Assembly (NCBI RefSeq): GCF_001605725.1
Contig: NZ_CP011530.1
Coordinates: forward strand, 5,022,001-5,086,000
Reading direction: 5' to 3'
Origin: Mycobacteroides immunogenum
Lineage (GTDB): Bacteria > Actinomycetota > Actinomycetes > Mycobacteriales > Mycobacteriaceae
DNA: 64,000 nt
The translations under genes and the position numbers were made by a program. Within the stretch, counting starts at the first letter, position 1. Each line of letters begins with the position of its first letter. The notes beneath the pieces were generated by a model, which worked only from the letters and a program-made list of their open reading frames with translations, was not told the DNA's origin and did no database searches. This document shows, piece after piece, positions 16,952-25,262 of the stretch.

Positions 16952-17446
16952 CTAGGCCCGTGCGAAGGCCAGCTGCTCGCCCTGAACCCCGGTGAGCCAC
17001 AGGTCCTGGCAGGCCGCGGCGATGTCGCCCAAACCCTCTTCGATGGTGGCAAAGACGTTTCCGGGCACCCAGCCGGCATCACCGTTGATCAACAGATTGT
17101 TCCGGCCATAGAAGATCGCCAGATCGGTGGCACCCTGAGCCGAATGAGCCTCTGAGCCGGGCTCGTATCCATACGCGGGGTTGCCGATTTCCCACGGTTC
17201 GAAACCGAAGAAGCACACGTCGCCGGGGATCGGGGTGATGGTCGGGTTCTCGCGGCCGGGTGCCGGCAGTAGCGGCGGCAGCAGGGTGTACACCTCGTTA
17301 CGCGCGTACTTCGCGTGATAGGCCTGCCCTAGCACCGGCAGTGAATTCCACACCGTGTCACAGGTTCTCGGCGCTTCGGCGTCCAGCAGCCGGGCACGGC
17401 AGGTGACGTCGCGCTTGGTCAGGGTGATGGAGATGTAGCGGTCCAT
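16952..17446 (-). CDS. DUF3830 family protein
   Basis: A 164-residue protein whose ATG overlaps the aminotransferase stop (TGATG), so it is translated from the same mRNA. Recognisable blocks are ARLLDAEAPRTCDTVWNSLP, GDVCFFGFEPWEIGNPAYGYEPGSEA, DLAIFYGRNNLLIN and GWVPGNVFATI. These fit DUF3830, a cyclophilin-like-fold family of unknown biochemical role found near amidases and racemases. The tight coupling to the aminotransferase argues for a role in the same pathway. No catalytic motif is assigned. Confidence 0.75.
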   Translation of the reverse strand: MDRYISITLTKRDVTCRARLLDAEAPRTCDTVWNSLPVLGQAYHAKYARNEVYTLLPPLLPAPGRENPTITPIPGDVCFFGFEPWEIGNPAYGYEPGSEAHSAQGATDLAIFYGRNNLLINGDAGWVPGNVFATIEEGLGDIAAACQDLWLTGVQGEQLAFARA

Positions 17447-18723
17447 CACAGCCCCGCCACCACATTGCTCCAGATGCCGAGAGCATCGGATATCTGATCG
17501 GCCGTCACCACCAGCGGCGGAATCATCCGCACCACATTCATGTGTGGTCCGCACATGAGTAGCAGCAGACCGTTCTCGGCAGCCGCCGCCTGCGCCCGTG
17601 CCGCCAGTTGCGGCGCGGGCCGGCCCTCCTGGCTGAACTCCACACCGACCATCAGTCCGAGCCCGCGCACATCACCGTCGATTCCCCTGTCGGCGGCAAT
17701 CTTTCGCGCGCCATCGAGAAGTTCGTGGCCACGCACCCGGGCGTTCTCGACGAGCCGTTCCTCCTCGATGACATCCAGGGTCGCCAGGGCGGCCGCACAT
17801 GCGACGGCATTGGCGCCGTAAGTGCCGCCCTGAGACCCGGGCCAGGCACGGCCCATCAGCTCGGCCGGGGCGGCGATGCCCGAGATGGGGAAACCACTCG
17901 CGATTCCCTTGGCCATCACCAGAATGTCTGGGGTGACACCGAAATGCTGGTGCCCGAAATACTCGCCGGTGCGCCCGAACCCGGTCTGCACCTCGTCGAG
18001 CACCAACAGGATGCCGTGCTGACGCGCACGCTCGGCGATACCGGCGAGGAACTCGGTGTTGGCGGGAATGTATCCGCCCTCTCCGAGCACCGGCTCGATG
18101 ACCATCGCCGCCACCTGATTGGGGGCGGTGGCTGTCGCGAACAGGTAGTCGAGCTCTTGCAGCGCGAACCGGGTCGCCTCGGCCTCACTCCAGCCGTACC
18201 GATAGGCCGTCGGGAACGGGGTGCTGTACACCCCGGCCATCAGCGGACCGATTCCCGACGAGAACCGCGGCCCCGAAGTCGTCATGGTGGCGGCGGCCAG
18301 CGTCCGGCCGTGAAATCCGCCCTGGAACACAACAATGTTGGGGCGTCCGGTGGCCTGACGTGCCAGCCGTACGGCGGCCTCGATGGCCTCGCTGCCGGAA
18401 TTGGCGAAGAACAGAGAATCGAGGCTGGATGGCAATACCTCGCCGAGGCGCCGCACCAGATTTTGCAGCGGACGGTGCATGACCGTCGTGTATTGACCAT
18501 GGATGAGGGTGGCCACCTGCCGTTGGGCGGCCTCGACCACACGCGGATGGCAATGACCGGTGCTCACTACGCCGATTCCCGCGGTGAAATCGAGGTATTC
18601 GCGGTTACTTTCGTCGTACAGATAGCAACCCTGGCCTCGCACCGCCACCACCGGGGTGGCCTGCTTGAGGACGGGCGATAGCGCGGTTGCGGATGAGCCG
18701 CTTGCGCGAAGACCGACAGGCAC
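17446..18723 (-). CDS. Class III PLP-dependent aminotransferase (GABA/beta-amino-acid type)
   Basis: A 425-residue protein with the fold-type I, class III signatures NSGSEAIEAAVRLARQATGRPNIVVF, FHGRT, LVLDEVQTGFGRTG (D243) and PLP lysine K272 in DILVMAKGIASGFP. It transfers an omega-amino group from GABA, beta-alanine-like or related amino acids to 2-oxoglutarate or pyruvate, producing a semialdehyde. The divergently transcribed aldehyde dehydrogenase would then oxidise this. The promoter region contains a GntR-type palindrome; a 21-bp repeat overlaps its first codons. Confidence 0.9.
   Translation of the reverse strand: MPVGLRASGSSATALSPVLKQATPVVAVRGQGCYLYDESNREYLDFTAGIGVVSTGHCHPRVVEAAQRQVATLIHGQYTTVMHRPLQNLVRRLGEVLPSSLDSLFFANSGSEAIEAAVRLARQATGRPNIVVFQGGFHGRTLAAATMTTSGPRFSSGIGPLMAGVYSTPFPTAYRYGWSEAEATRFALQELDYLFATATAPNQVAAMVIEPVLGEGGYIPANTEFLAGIAERARQHGILLVLDEVQTGFGRTGEYFGHQHFGVTPDILVMAKGIASGFPISGIAAPAELMGRAWPGSQGGTYGANAVACAAALATLDVIEEERLVENARVRGHELLDGARKIAADRGIDGDVRGLGLMVGVEFSQEGRPAPQLAARAQAAAAENGLLLLMCGPHMNVVRMIPPLVVTADQISDALGIWSNVVAGL
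18692..18712 (+). repeat. 21-bp border repeat, reference copy
   Basis: A 21-bp element with core GAGCCGCTTGCGCGAAGA, identical to the copy at 21677-21697. It covers codons 4-11 of the aminotransferase on the opposite strand. Confidence 0.6.
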
Positions 18724-18758
18724 GGCATCCCTTCCCTTGATCCAGCAGAGCTATTGTC

Positions 18759-18772
18759 GATTGTTGACAATC
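18759..18772. promoter_or_regulatory. Probable GntR operator, copy 2
   Basis: GATTGTTGACAATC, identical to 14514-14527. It lies in the 65-bp space between the divergent aminotransferase and aldehyde dehydrogenase genes, 17 bp before the latter, so a bound repressor could silence both. Confidence 0.7.
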
Positions 18773-18788
18773 TCCCTAGCATGGTGGC

Positions 18789-20249
18789 ATGCACCCCGGC
18801 ACAGTGTCTACCCCCGTGTCCGCCAGCTCCTCGGTGGTCGCCAATGCCCTCATCCACCAGGACCGCCACGGCCCCACCTTTCCCGTCGTGAACCCCGCCA
18901 CCGAGGAAGTGCTGGCCGGGGTTGCCGATGTGAACGGCACCGCGGCACTTACGGCATTGGACAATGCCGTTGCCGCCCAAAGATCCTGGGCGGCAACGAC
19001 ACCGCAGCAGCGTTCCGACGTACTGATGCGCGCCTACACCCTGATGATCCAGCGCACCGAGGACCTGGCCCTGCTCATGACCCTGGAGATGGGCAAGCCC
19101 CTGGCCGAGTCACGGGGTGAAGTCGCCTATGCGGCAGAGTTTTTCCGCTGGTTCGCGGGCGAGGCTGTCCGCCTGGACGGCGGCGTGATGCTGGCACCGG
19201 ACGGCCAGTCGCGGTTGATCGTGACACACCGTCCGGTCGGACCATGCCTACTGATCACCCCCTGGAACTTCCCGCTGGCCATGGGAACCCGCAAGATCGG
19301 CCCCGCGCTGGCCGCGGGCTGCACGTGCTTGGTCAAACCCGCCGAGCAGACACCACTATCGATGCTTGCCCTGCTGGGCATCCTGCGCGAGGCGGGAGTG
19401 CCCGACGGCGTGGTCTCGGTCATCACCACCGCCGATCCCGCCGCGACCATGGCGCCACTGCTCGCCGATCCCCGTGTCCGCAAGCTTTCCTTCACCGGGT
19501 CCACCGAGGTGGGACGCTCCCTACTCGCGCAGTGCGCGCCCACCGTCAAACGCACCTCCATGGAACTGGGCGGCAACGCGCCGTTCATCGTCTTTGACGA
19601 TGCCGACCCCGACGAGGCCGCCGCCGGTGCGCTGATTGCCAAGATGCGCAACATCGGCCAGGCCTGCACCGCCGCCAACAGAATCTACGTGCAGCGCGGT
19701 ATCGCCGCGGCGTTCACCGAGGCGCTCACCGACAAACTCGCCACACTGCGCATGGGGCCGGGCATCGAGCCTGGCGTCGATGTGGGTCCGCTGATCGACC
19801 CCGATGCCGTGGCCAAGGCCGATCGGCTGGTCGCGGACGCCCGGAAGCGCGGCGCCACAGTGCGACTGGGCGGAGAGCTGCCCGAGGGTATCGGCTACTT
19901 CTATCCACCGTCGGTGCTGACCGACGTGCCCGACGACAGCGACATGATGCGTACCGAGATCTTCGCGCCGGTTGCCGCGATCGCCAGCTTCGAGTCCGAG
20001 GAAGAGGTGGTCGCGCGTGCCAACGATTCGGAATTCGGTTTGGTGGCATATCTTTACACCAATGACACCCGACGGGGGTGGCGCGTTTCCGAACAGCTGG
20101 AGACGGGCATGGTGGGCCTGAACCGGCCCGTCGTCTCCACACCTGCCGCGCCATTCGGTGGCGTCAAACAGTCCGGCATCGGACGCGAAGGCGGTTTCGC
20201 GGGAATAGAGGAGTTCATGGAGACCAAGTACATCGGCGCGGCGGTATGA
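18789..20249 (+). CDS. NAD(P)-dependent aldehyde dehydrogenase (succinate-semialdehyde dehydrogenase-like)
   Basis: A 486-residue ALDH-superfamily enzyme: cofactor region ITPWNFPLAMGTRKIGPALAAGCTCLVKPAEQTP, FTGSTEVGR, general base E259 (MELGGNAPFIVFDDAD) and nucleophile C293 (GQACTAANR). The closest pattern is GabD-like semialdehyde dehydrogenases. It is paired head-to-head with the class III aminotransferase, as in GABA-type pathways, and would convert the semialdehyde product into a dicarboxylic acid. It is coupled to the next gene by an ATGA overlap. Confidence 0.92.
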   Translation: MHPGTVSTPVSASSSVVANALIHQDRHGPTFPVVNPATEEVLAGVADVNGTAALTALDNAVAAQRSWAATTPQQRSDVLMRAYTLMIQRTEDLALLMTLEMGKPLAESRGEVAYAAEFFRWFAGEAVRLDGGVMLAPDGQSRLIVTHRPVGPCLLITPWNFPLAMGTRKIGPALAAGCTCLVKPAEQTPLSMLALLGILREAGVPDGVVSVITTADPAATMAPLLADPRVRKLSFTGSTEVGRSLLAQCAPTVKRTSMELGGNAPFIVFDDADPDEAAAGALIAKMRNIGQACTAANRIYVQRGIAAAFTEALTDKLATLRMGPGIEPGVDVGPLIDPDAVAKADRLVADARKRGATVRLGGELPEGIGYFYPPSVLTDVPDDSDMMRTEIFAPVAAIASFESEEEVVARANDSEFGLVAYLYTNDTRRGWRVSEQLETGMVGLNRPVVSTPAAPFGGVKQSGIGREGGFAGIEEFMETKYIGAAV

Positions 20250-21298
20250 GCGACCGGATGCGGGTAGCCACCATCCCGGGCGACGGCATCGGTGTCGACG
20301 TCACCCGGGAAGCCGTCAAGGTGATGGACGCCGCCACCGGCGACCGGATCGAATGGACCGAATTCGATTACTCCTGCGAGAGATACGCCAAGACCGGGGC
20401 GATGATGCCTCCCGAGGCGCCCGCGACGCTCGCCGGGTTCGACGCGATTCTGCTCGGCGCCGTGGGATACCCCGGAGTTCCCGACGACGTATCACTGTGG
20501 GGCCTACTGATCCCGCTGCGGCGCGCGTTCAACCAGTATGTGAACCTGCGGCCGGTACGGCTACTGCCCGGAATCTCCTCGCCCCTGGCCGGAGTGCCGG
20601 CCGATGCCCTGTCCATGGTGATCGTCCGCGAGAACACCGAGGGTGAGTATTCACCGATCGGCGGTGTCCACAATCACGGTAGCCACAACGAATTCGCGCT
20701 ACAGGAGTCGGTTTTCACCCGAATCGGGTGCGAGCGGATCATCCGGTACGCGTTCGAGCTAGCCGCCTCGGCGGGTTTCCGGGTCTGCTCGGCCACCAAG
20801 TCGAACGGCATTATTCATTCAATGCCTTACTGGGACAGCATCTTCCATCAGATCGCGGCCGAGTATCCACAGATCCCATCCGTATCGATGCATGTGGACG
20901 CCCTGGCAGCGCGAATGGTGAGCGACCCGGCCAGCCTGGACGTCATCGTGGCCTCCAACCTCTTTGGCGACATCCTTTCCGACCTGGCGGCAGCCATCAC
21001 CGGCGGACTCGGCCTGGCAGCGTCGGGAAACATCAACCCGGAACGCACCGCCATCTCCATGTTCGAGTCGGTACACGGCTCGGCTCCCGATATCGCCGGG
21101 CAGGGCATCGCCAATCCCGTGGCGCAGATACTTGCCGGGGCCATGCTTCTCGATCACCTCAACGAACCCGAAACGGCCAACAAGATCCGGCTCGCCGTCG
21201 ACCGGGTGTTGGGCGAAGGTCGCGTCCGGACCCCCGATCTGGGCGGCACCGCCACCACCGAACAACTCGGTACGGCAATCGCCGAAGCCGCTCGGTGA
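20246..21298 (+). CDS. Tartrate dehydrogenase-like / beta-decarboxylating hydroxyacid dehydrogenase
   Basis: A 350-residue isocitrate/isopropylmalate dehydrogenase-family protein: RVATIPGDGIGVDVTREAVKVM, NLRPVRLLPGISSPL, VRENTEGEYSPIGG, the lysine region ATKSNGI and SNLFGDILSDLAAAITGGLGLAASGNINP with metal-binding aspartates. The long insert and NLRPVRLLPG are typical of tartrate dehydrogenase/decarboxylase or D-malate dehydrogenase (TtuC/DmlA), which oxidise 2-hydroxy diacids with NAD and Mn2+. The start overlaps the ALDH stop. It may process the hydroxy diacid formed in the island. Confidence 0.88.
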   Translation: MSDRMRVATIPGDGIGVDVTREAVKVMDAATGDRIEWTEFDYSCERYAKTGAMMPPEAPATLAGFDAILLGAVGYPGVPDDVSLWGLLIPLRRAFNQYVNLRPVRLLPGISSPLAGVPADALSMVIVRENTEGEYSPIGGVHNHGSHNEFALQESVFTRIGCERIIRYAFELAASAGFRVCSATKSNGIIHSMPYWDSIFHQIAAEYPQIPSVSMHVDALAARMVSDPASLDVIVASNLFGDILSDLAAAITGGLGLAASGNINPERTAISMFESVHGSAPDIAGQGIANPVAQILAGAMLLDHLNEPETANKIRLAVDRVLGEGRVRTPDLGGTATTEQLGTAIAEAAR

Positions 21299-21320
21299 TC
21301 TTGAATTAACTGACGACATC

Positions 21321-21336
21321 AGTGACTTGTGTCACT
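21321..21336. promoter_or_regulatory. CRP-like palindrome upstream of sdh1 operon
   Basis: AGTGACTTGTGTCACT contains GTGA-N6-TCAC, the core of the mycobacterial CRP consensus TGTGA-N6-TCACA. It lies 73 bp before the first gene of the succinate dehydrogenase operon. Binding is inferred. Confidence 0.5.
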
Positions 21337-21408
21337 TTCCGTTCGGCTGTACTGGCAAGATGGTTGTCGTAGCCTGTGATCCACGACACCTTCAGCCCAA
21401 GGAGTCCG

Positions 21409-21681
21409 ATGTCGACGAAGACGGAGCTCACCGAGCTCAACCAAGCACTTGGCAGCCTGCGCCGCTGCGTCCACTCTCTGCAGTCGCGTTATGGCGACCT
21501 GCCGGCCGTGCGCCGGATCGTCAACGACGTAGAGCGGCTGGATATCGACGCCGCTGACCTGGACCTCGCGCCGCACGAGCATCGCCTTGCCAGCAACGAG
21601 AAGATCCAGATCCCCGACACCGAGTACGACCGGGAGTTCTGGGGCGATATCGACGACGAAGGCGTGGGGGGCTATCGATGA
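21409..21681 (+). CDS. Small conserved protein at head of sdh1 operon (Rv0250c-like)
   Basis: A 90-residue acidic protein with AAGGAG before its ATG (an in-frame ATG 33 bp upstream lacks one). Sequence: a helical N-terminal half (LTELNQALGSLRRCVHSLQSRYGDLPAVRRIVNDVERL) and an acidic tail ending DREFWGDIDDEGVGGYR. It matches by position and size Rv0250c, the gene before sdhC-A-B in M. tuberculosis. No enzymatic motif is present. A role in assembly or regulation of the dehydrogenase is a guess from linkage. Confidence 0.75.
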   Translation: MSTKTELTELNQALGSLRRCVHSLQSRYGDLPAVRRIVNDVERLDIDAADLDLAPHEHRLASNEKIQIPDTEYDREFWGDIDDEGVGGYR

Positions 21682-21697
21682 GCCGCTTGCGCGAAGA
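21677..21697 (+). repeat. 21-bp border repeat, second identical copy
   Basis: Identical over 21 bp to 18692-18712. It spans the stop of the small protein and the spacer before sdhC. Confidence 0.6.
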
Positions 21698-21709
21698 GCA
21701 AGGAATCAG

Positions 21710-22519
21710 ATGAGTCAAGCCACCGGGGTCTTCTCGCCTTCGCGTGCCCAAATTCCGGAGCGCACCCTGCGCACCGACAAATGGTGGCTCGCACCGCTAC
21801 TCACCAACCTCGGCCTGGCGACATTCGTCATCTACGCCACCGTGCGGGCCTTTTGGGGCAGCGCGTACTGGGTGCCGCAGTACCACTATCTGACGCCGTT
21901 CTATTCGCCGTGCGTCAGCACCTCCTGTGCGCCCGGAGCCAGCCACTTCGGTCATTGGGTGGGCGAGCTGCCGTGGTTCATCCCCATGGCCTTCATCTCA
22001 CTGCCGTTCCTGCTGGCCTTCCGGCTGACCTGCTACTACTACCGCAAGGCGTACTACCGGTCGGTCTGGCAATCGCCGACGGCATGCGCGGTCGCCGAAC
22101 CTCACGCGAAATACTCCGGCGAGACGAAACTGCCGTTGATCATGCAGAACGTGCACCGGTACTTCTTCTACGCCGCCGCGCTCATCTCGATCGTCAACAC
22201 CTATGACGCCGTCGTCGCCTTCCATTCCGAAAAAACCGGCGGCTTCGGATTCGGGTTGGGCAACGTGATCCTGGTGACCAACGTGGTGCTGCTCTGGGTG
22301 TACACGCTGTCCTGCCACTCCTGCCGGCACGTCACCGGCGGGCGACTCAAACACTTCTCCAAACACCCTGTCCGATATTGGATTTGGACACAGGTCAGCA
22401 AGCTCAACACCAGGCACATGCTCTTCGCCTGGATCACACTGGGCACGCTGATCCTCACCGACCTGTACATCATGCTGGTGGCCAGCGGCACCGTCTCCGA
22501 CCCGAGATTCGTTGGTTAG
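21710..22519 (+). CDS. Succinate dehydrogenase Sdh1 membrane subunit (SdhC)
   Basis: A 269-residue integral membrane protein with about five hydrophobic helices (near 31-48, 88-108, 150-168, 183-200, 230-250). It carries C202-H203-S-C205-R-H207 (LSCHSCRH) and an additional cysteine pair at C68/C73. Published work on mycobacterial Sdh1 reports a membrane-embedded Rieske-type [2Fe-2S] centre in SdhC, and this Cys/His cluster is the visible candidate. It anchors SdhA/SdhB and passes electrons to menaquinone. It is the counterpart of Rv0249c. The weak GGAATC precedes the ATG. Confidence 0.88.
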   Translation: MSQATGVFSPSRAQIPERTLRTDKWWLAPLLTNLGLATFVIYATVRAFWGSAYWVPQYHYLTPFYSPCVSTSCAPGASHFGHWVGELPWFIPMAFISLPFLLAFRLTCYYYRKAYYRSVWQSPTACAVAEPHAKYSGETKLPLIMQNVHRYFFYAAALISIVNTYDAVVAFHSEKTGGFGFGLGNVILVTNVVLLWVYTLSCHSCRHVTGGRLKHFSKHPVRYWIWTQVSKLNTRHMLFAWITLGTLILTDLYIMLVASGTVSDPRFVG

Positions 22520-22564
22520 CAGCCAAACTCACATCCATACTCGTAAACAAACTGGGGTTAATTA

Positions 22565-24490
22565 ATGGCTGAACTCGAACGGCACCAATACGACGTGGTC
22601 GTGATCGGTGCCGGCGGCGCCGGCCTGCGCGCCGTCATCGAGGCACGTGAACAGGGTTTCAAGGTCGCGGTGGTGTGCAAGTCCCTGTTCGGCAAGGCAC
22701 ACACCGTGATGGCCGAGGGCGGGTGCGCGGCGTCGATGGGAAATGCCAACGACAAGGACAGCTGGCAGATTCATTTCGGTGACACCATGCGTGGCGGAAA
22801 GTTCCTGAACAACTGGCGTATGGCCGAGCTGCACGCACGAGAAGCACCGGACCGCGTCTGGGAACTGGAAACGTACGGCGCGCTGTTCGACCGAACCAAG
22901 GACGGCCGGATCAGCCAGCGCAACTTCGGCGGCCACACCTACCCACGGCTGGCGCACGTGGGTGACCGCACCGGCCTGGAGATCATCCGCACCATGCAGC
23001 AGAAGATCGTGTCGCTGCAACAGGAGGACTTCGCCGAGACCGGCGACTACGAGGCGCGTATCAAGATCTTCGCCGAATGCACCATCACCGACCTGCTGCT
23101 GGACAGCACCGACGGCGTCTCCAGAATCTCCGGCGCCTTCGGGTATTGGCGCGAAAGTGGCCGTTTCATTCTGTTCGAAGCTCCCGCAGTGGTTTTGGCG
23201 ACGGGCGGAATCGGCAAGTCGTTCAAGGTCTCGTCGAACTCCTGGGAGTACACCGGCGACGGGCATGCCCTGGCGCTGCGTGCCGGCGGAACGCTGATCA
23301 ACATGGAGTTCATCCAGTTCCACCCCACCGGCATGGTCTGGCCGCCCTCGGTCAAAGGCATCCTGGTCACCGAGGGCGTGCGCGGTGATGGTGGCGTGCT
23401 GAAGAACTCCGAAGGCAAGCGCTTCATGTTCGACTACATCCCTGCGGTGTTCAAGGGCCAATACGCCGAGACCGAGGAAGAAGCCGATCAGTGGCTCAAG
23501 GACAACGACTCGGCACGGCGCACCCCCGACCTGCTGCCCCGTGACGAGGTGGCCCGTGCCATCAACTCCGAAGTCAAGGCAGGACGTGGTACTCCGCACG
23601 GCGGCGTGTACCTGGATATCGCCTCGCGTATCCCCACCGAGGAGATCAAGAAGCGGCTGCCGTCGATGTACCACCAGTTCAAGGAGCTGGCCGAGGTCGA
23701 CATCACCAAGGACGACATGGAAGTCGGACCCACCTGTCACTACGTGATGGGCGGCATCGAGGTCGACCCCGACAGTGGTGCCGCCACCGTGCCGGGCCTG
23801 TTCGCCGCGGGCGAGTGCTCCGGCGGCATGCACGGTTCAAACCGGTTGGGCGGCAATTCACTTTCCGATCTGCTGGTATTCGGGCGGCGGGCGGGCCTGG
23901 GCGCCGCCGACTACGTGAAGGGCCTGACGTCTCGCCCGCAGATCACCGAGGCTGACGTCGACAAGGCGGCTGCTCTGGCACTGGCGCCCTTCGGTGACCC
24001 CGCAGCCGCAGGTGCCGAAAACCCCTACACCCTGCACACCGATTTGCAGCAGGCGATGAATGACCTGGTCGGAATCATCCGCAAGGAGGAAGAAGTCGAG
24101 CAGGCCCTCGTGAAGCTCAACGAGCTCAAGGAGCGTTTCAAACACGTTGCGGTGGAAGGGCACCGGCAGTTCAACCCGGGCTGGCATCTGGCGATCGACA
24201 TGCGCAACATGCTGCTCGTCAGCGAATGCGTGGCCAAGGCAGCACTGCTGCGCACCGAGAGCCGTGGCGGGCACACCCGCGATGATCACCCCAACATGGA
24301 TGCCACCTGGCGCAAAACGCTGCTGGTCTGCAGCACCACCGGTGGCGATCCGGCGGTTCCCGATGTGCTCGTCACACCCGAACCACAGGTCCCGATGCGC
24401 CCAGATCTCTTGGAACTGTTCGAGATCGGCGAGCTGGAGAAGTACTTCACACCCGAAGAACTGGCAGAGCACCCAGGAAGGAAGTCCTGA
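22565..24490 (+). CDS. sdhA: Succinate dehydrogenase flavoprotein subunit (Sdh1 SdhA)
   Basis: A 641-residue flavoprotein: FAD Rossmann motif VVVIGAGGAGLRAVIEA at the N-terminus, covalent-FAD histidine H46 in GKAHTVMAEGGCAAS, substrate loop FIQFHPTGM and VTEGVRGDGGVLKNSEG, plus HGSNRLGGNSLSDLLVFGRRAG for the FAD pyrophosphate. It oxidises succinate to fumarate at the cytosolic face. It is the counterpart of Rv0248c, two bases before sdhB's start codon. Confidence 0.96.
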   Translation: MAELERHQYDVVVIGAGGAGLRAVIEAREQGFKVAVVCKSLFGKAHTVMAEGGCAASMGNANDKDSWQIHFGDTMRGGKFLNNWRMAELHAREAPDRVWELETYGALFDRTKDGRISQRNFGGHTYPRLAHVGDRTGLEIIRTMQQKIVSLQQEDFAETGDYEARIKIFAECTITDLLLDSTDGVSRISGAFGYWRESGRFILFEAPAVVLATGGIGKSFKVSSNSWEYTGDGHALALRAGGTLINMEFIQFHPTGMVWPPSVKGILVTEGVRGDGGVLKNSEGKRFMFDYIPAVFKGQYAETEEEADQWLKDNDSARRTPDLLPRDEVARAINSEVKAGRGTPHGGVYLDIASRIPTEEIKKRLPSMYHQFKELAEVDITKDDMEVGPTCHYVMGGIEVDPDSGAATVPGLFAAGECSGGMHGSNRLGGNSLSDLLVFGRRAGLGAADYVKGLTSRPQITEADVDKAAALALAPFGDPAAAGAENPYTLHTDLQQAMNDLVGIIRKEEEVEQALVKLNELKERFKHVAVEGHRQFNPGWHLAIDMRNMLLVSECVAKAALLRTESRGGHTRDDHPNMDATWRKTLLVCSTTGGDPAVPDVLVTPEPQVPMRPDLLELFEIGELEKYFTPEELAEHPGRKS

Positions 24491-24491
24491 C

Positions 24492-25238
24492 GTGAGCTAT
24501 GACGCGCACCTCCGGGTCTGGCGAGGCGACGACGACGGCGGAGAGCTCATCGACTTCACCGTTCCGGTCAGCGAGGGCGAGGTGGTGCTCGACATCATCC
24601 ACCGCATCCAGGCCACCCAGGCCTCAGACCTGGCGGTGCGCTGGAACTGCAAGGCAGGCAAGTGCGGATCGTGCTCGGCCGAGATCAACGGCCGTCCCCG
24701 GCTGATGTGCATGACCCGGATGTCGACGTTCGACGAGTCCGAGACCGTCACCGTGACCCCGTTGCGCGCCTTCCCGGTGATCCGCGACCTGGTCACCGAT
24801 GTGTCGTTCAACTATCAAAAAGCCAGGGAAGTCCAGTCATTCACCCCACCCAAGGGCCTCAAGCCCGGCGAGTACCGGATGCAGCAGGAGGACGTGGAGC
24901 GCTCGCAAGAATTCCGCAAGTGCATCGAATGTTTCCTGTGCCAAAACACATGCCACGCGGTGCGCGACCACGAAGAGAACAAGAAGGCCTTCGCCGGCCC
25001 GCGCTACCTGATGCGCGTGGCCGAGCTTGAGATGCACCCGCTCGATGTCGCCGACCGGCGTGAGGTGGCGCAGGAGGAGCTCGGCCTGGGCTACTGCAAC
25101 ATCACCAAATGCTGCACCGAGGTGTGCCCGGAGGGCATCCACATCACCGACAACGCCCTGATCCCCATGAAGGAACGCGTCGCCGATCGCAAGTACGACC
25201 CAATCGTCTGGTTGGGTAACAAGCTATTTCGCCGTTAG
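24492..25238 (+). CDS. sdhB: Succinate dehydrogenase iron-sulfur subunit (Sdh1 SdhB)
   Basis: A 248-residue protein from the GTG directly after the SdhA stop (GGAAGGAAG upstream in sdhA). The N-terminal [2Fe-2S] ligands lie in CKAGKCGSCSAEINGRPRLMC. The C-terminal ferredoxin ligands lie in CIECFLCQNTC and CNITKCCTEVCPEG, for the [4Fe-4S] and third cluster. It conducts electrons from FAD to the membrane subunit. It is the counterpart of Rv0247c. Confidence 0.96.
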   Translation: MSYDAHLRVWRGDDDGGELIDFTVPVSEGEVVLDIIHRIQATQASDLAVRWNCKAGKCGSCSAEINGRPRLMCMTRMSTFDESETVTVTPLRAFPVIRDLVTDVSFNYQKAREVQSFTPPKGLKPGEYRMQQEDVERSQEFRKCIECFLCQNTCHAVRDHEENKKAFAGPRYLMRVAELEMHPLDVADRREVAQEELGLGYCNITKCCTEVCPEGIHITDNALIPMKERVADRKYDPIVWLGNKLFRR

Positions 25239-25262
25239 CCAGGTTGTGCACAGGAGAAGCGT

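Noticed and set aside
16952..17554. 200-residue form of the DUF3830 protein
   Set aside because: The first 36 residues come from the antisense-shifted end of the aminotransferase gene; the ATG overlapping the aminotransferase stop fits coupling and family length.
22562..23833. 423-residue open frame antisense to sdhA
   Set aside because: Shadow frame; sdhA is unambiguous.
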